A DNA stretch of 64,000 bases from Dermatophagoides farinae (lineage: Eukaryota > Arthropoda > Arachnida > Sarcoptiformes > Pyroglyphidae): assembly GCF_024713945.1 (NCBI RefSeq), contig NC_134685.1, forward strand, positions 744,001 to 808,000. Reading direction: 5' to 3'. Both the position numbers and the translations under genes were made by a program. Position 1 is the stretch's first letter, and the number at the start of each line of letters is the position of its first letter. Positions 61,529 through 64,000 of this stretch are shown one piece after another. The notes beneath the pieces are model-generated. The model was given only the letters and a program-made list of their open reading frames with translations, was not told the DNA's origin and did no database searches.

Positions 61529-64000
61529 TCATCGCCATTGCTGCTGCTGCTGCTGATAATGATGAGGATGATGATGAGGATTGTAATGCAAATTTGTAGA
61601 TTGATTCATTACTGTTGATGACTGTTGTTGTTGATATGTGCTAGCAGTTGTATTTGCATTTCCAATATTTGATTGTGATGGTTGTTGTTGAAATCGTCGA
61701 ACTTGTTGTTGTTGATGATGTGGATGATTGACTGTTACAGATTGTCCTGGATAAAAATGATATTCATGTCCTGTTGTTGTTGTTGTTTGTTGATTATGTG
61801 ATGTATTATGATGATATGATGGTGGTGGCTGTGACATGAAAATTGGTTGATAATGATGATAATTTGCACCTGGAAATGATACCATTGTTGGAACCATTGG
61901 ATGTTGATATTGTGTATGAGGATTTGACATTGATGTCGTCGATGGTGTTGTTGATCCTATTGTTGATGGCGTTGGTGATGGTGTATATGGATGTAATTCA
62001 ATCTGTAATTTTGCTGTTGCCATTACTTTTGTTGTTACAGTTGTTGTTGAAGATGATGCTATCGAATTTGATGATTCACAACGAGAATTATTATCATCTG
62101 TTGACATTGATGGTGATGGACTATCAGTTGTTGTTGTGGATCCAATCTCTGAAGTAGGTGTTGTCGATGTTTTTGGGTTATTATTATTATTTGTAATTGT
62201 TGTTTCGACAACAAATTCCGGATGAACAACGATTGGTTGTGCTGCTGCTGCCGGTTGTATAGTTGCTATATTCGTAGTTGGTTGTGATTGCTGTGATGAT
62301 GATGGTGTGCCCAACGTATGAGGTATAGGTGTTGTTGTCGGTGTTGGTGTTGACTGATATGATGATGGCTCTTCCGATATCGTTGATAAACTTAATTGTG
62401 AATGCATTCTTTGTAATTCTTTACGTTGTTGACGATAACGATTAAATAATGATGATGGTGTACGATTAATTAGTGATGGTGATTTTCTTCCATTTCTACG
62501 ACCTATACCAGCTGTTTCTAGCATTAGTGCTTCTATATATCGATCATTGGATGATGAATGACCACCAATACCACCATTGTTTGAATGATGATGATTATGT
62601 TGATTTATCGATAATGGTGGCCATGGTAATATAATCGGAGATGGTGGTGGTGATGGTGTTGAAATTCGATCTTCATGTTCTAATGATTGTAATTCAGATT
62701 TTGGTCCAATAATTGACAATATAATAGGTAACAATATAAACGAATTGATCGTAATAATCAAAATAGATGCACCAAGTACCATGAAAAAGTATCTATAAGA
62801 TGATAAATTATACAAATGATTATGATTATTAATAAAAAAAACAATCAATGAGGCTATATACCTAATGATAAAATCAAATTCTGAAAATGATAACATTATC
62901 AATCCAAAAAGCGTGGAAACAATTCCATGTAATACTGGATTGGCCATATGTTGCAATGCCATTGACATACGTTGATTGCGATTACCTAAAGCTGTGTTGA
63001 AACTCTGCCCAAAACAACATCGATGAAATTTTGCAACAACAAAACAGAAAAAACACTTACAATCGTAATATGAATCAACGGATTCAGTGATATTCCAATC
63101 GATACAATCAAAATGACAGCTGGTAAAGCACTAAGTTTAATACCGATCCAACCGATAAAACCGAATAGAATCATTACGTTAACGACAAGATGTGCCACAA
63201 TAATCATCGGTGTCCATAGACTACAGGTTAGTATTAATGTAGCGAAAAAAATTCCAATCAAAACAGCCAGTAAAGCTACGATCATATAGAAACGAAGACC
63301 AAGATATTGTTCCCAATATGTGAATGGAATACCGGTAGGAAAATTTGGTAGGCCACGTTCTTCAAAACGTTGACAAACCATACGTACATCCTGGATAGTT
63401 TGAACAATTTCTTCAGTCGATCGAATATTATTCAGATTAAATGGTATCTGTGTAAATATTAATGGTGGTGATTTCGGTATCTTCAATTCAACATCATTTG
63501 TTTCATGAATCCATTGACGTGGTTCAGGTTTAAATGCAGCTTGTGAAGCACCATATGACATAACATCATTTGATACCCATGCCGTTAGGTAATTATAAAA
63601 TGCTTTTGGATTAATAATTCCTTGACTATCAACTAATCGAGCTGAAAGCAACAATGATTTATCCACCGGATTATCTGGCCTTCCAGTTTGAACAAGAAGT
63701 TTATATGCTAAAATTGATTCAGATGTTGCATTTGGATACCAACGTTCACGTGTTATACAGCCACGTTTGCGATCATAATCGAATGCATCTTGTAATTCTT
63801 TTAGCCAATCACGAAACATTGGTAGCCAAAAATCTGGCAGACCACCATCATCATTTTTAATAATAGCACCGATTCTATTGAATGTTTGATGATAATCATA
63901 TAATAAACGTTGACCATTTGGATAATCAAAATTTCCTTTTGTAACAGCAAAAATATTATAATAACTGAAATATTGTCGTCGTAATTCCAAAAAACGATAT
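61529..64000 (-). CDS. ptc: Patched, Hedgehog receptor, C-terminal part (runs off window)
   Basis: Twelve-pass RND-family Hedgehog receptor and sterol transporter; only the C-terminal half is in the window. Exons: >64000-63061, 63004-62862 and 62792-61529, about 782 codons visible. The second extracellular domain has YFSYYNIFAVTKGNFDYPN, YKLLVQTGRPDNPVDKSLL and NYLTAWVSNDVMSYGASQAA. TM7-12 follow, with PFTYWEQYLGLRFYMIVALL and IGWIGIKLSALPAVILIVSI. The tail has EHEDRISTPSPPPSP, LSTISEEPSS, a PPSY ubiquitin-ligase-type motif and the conserved VVHPEFVVETT block, all matching arthropod Patched tails as I recall them. TM10 lacks the acidic residue found in vertebrate Patched. The last intron (62861-62793, 69 nt) is in frame and has no stop. 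The N-terminal exons lie beyond the right edge. Confidence 0.93.

Overview
This window is nuclear DNA of a small-genome animal, most likely an acariform (astigmatid, house-dust-mite-like) mite. The DNA is very AT-rich. Introns are mostly 56-100 nt with GT/AG ends. Genes are densely packed on both strands, and the spacers are full of (ATG)n, (CAA)n, (CA)n and homopolymer tracts. The gene set is plainly metazoan and the Patched tail and TTAGG-like repeats look arthropod. The species assignment is inference.

Layout, left to right: first exon of a secreted Ser/Thr-rich protein (-); a novel Pro/Gln-rich, probably N-myristoylated protein (-); cytosolic malate dehydrogenase MDH1 (+); ZNHIT2 (-); serine palmitoyltransferase subunit SPTLC2 (+); two related C/D-box snoRNAs on the minus strand; mitochondrial isoleucyl-tRNA synthetase IARS2 (+); Flower/CACFD1 (-); a Rab-like protein with no nucleotide-binding motifs (-); a divergent histone H3 (-)/H2B (+) pair; IFT81 (-); myosin V (-); 7.8 kb without a visible gene; VPS13D (-); CNOT9 (+); neuropeptide F (+); 3.7 kb of repeat-rich spacer; and the 3' half of patched (-), which runs off the right edge.

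Most genes are unrelated housekeeping loci in head-to-head or tail-to-tail pairs. Examples are MDH1/ZNHIT2 (tail-to-tail), ZNHIT2/SPTLC2, H3/H2B and VPS13D/CNOT9 (all head-to-head). Exon coordinates were built by hand from splice signals plus reading-frame and family continuity. Exon lengths sum to whole codons in every complete gene once single extra bases are allowed for. Five genes (the novel gene, MDH1, IARS2, myosin V, VPS13D) each need one +1 correction, which looks like residual assembly insertions rather than biology.

The most interesting items are: the snoRNA pair, whose shared guide matches a conserved 28S rRNA segment and which lies inside a candidate spliced host transcript; the degenerate Rab-like protein; the neuropeptide F precursor; the novel lipid-anchored protein; and the stem-loop-less H3/H2B pair with an H3 carrying four unusual residues.
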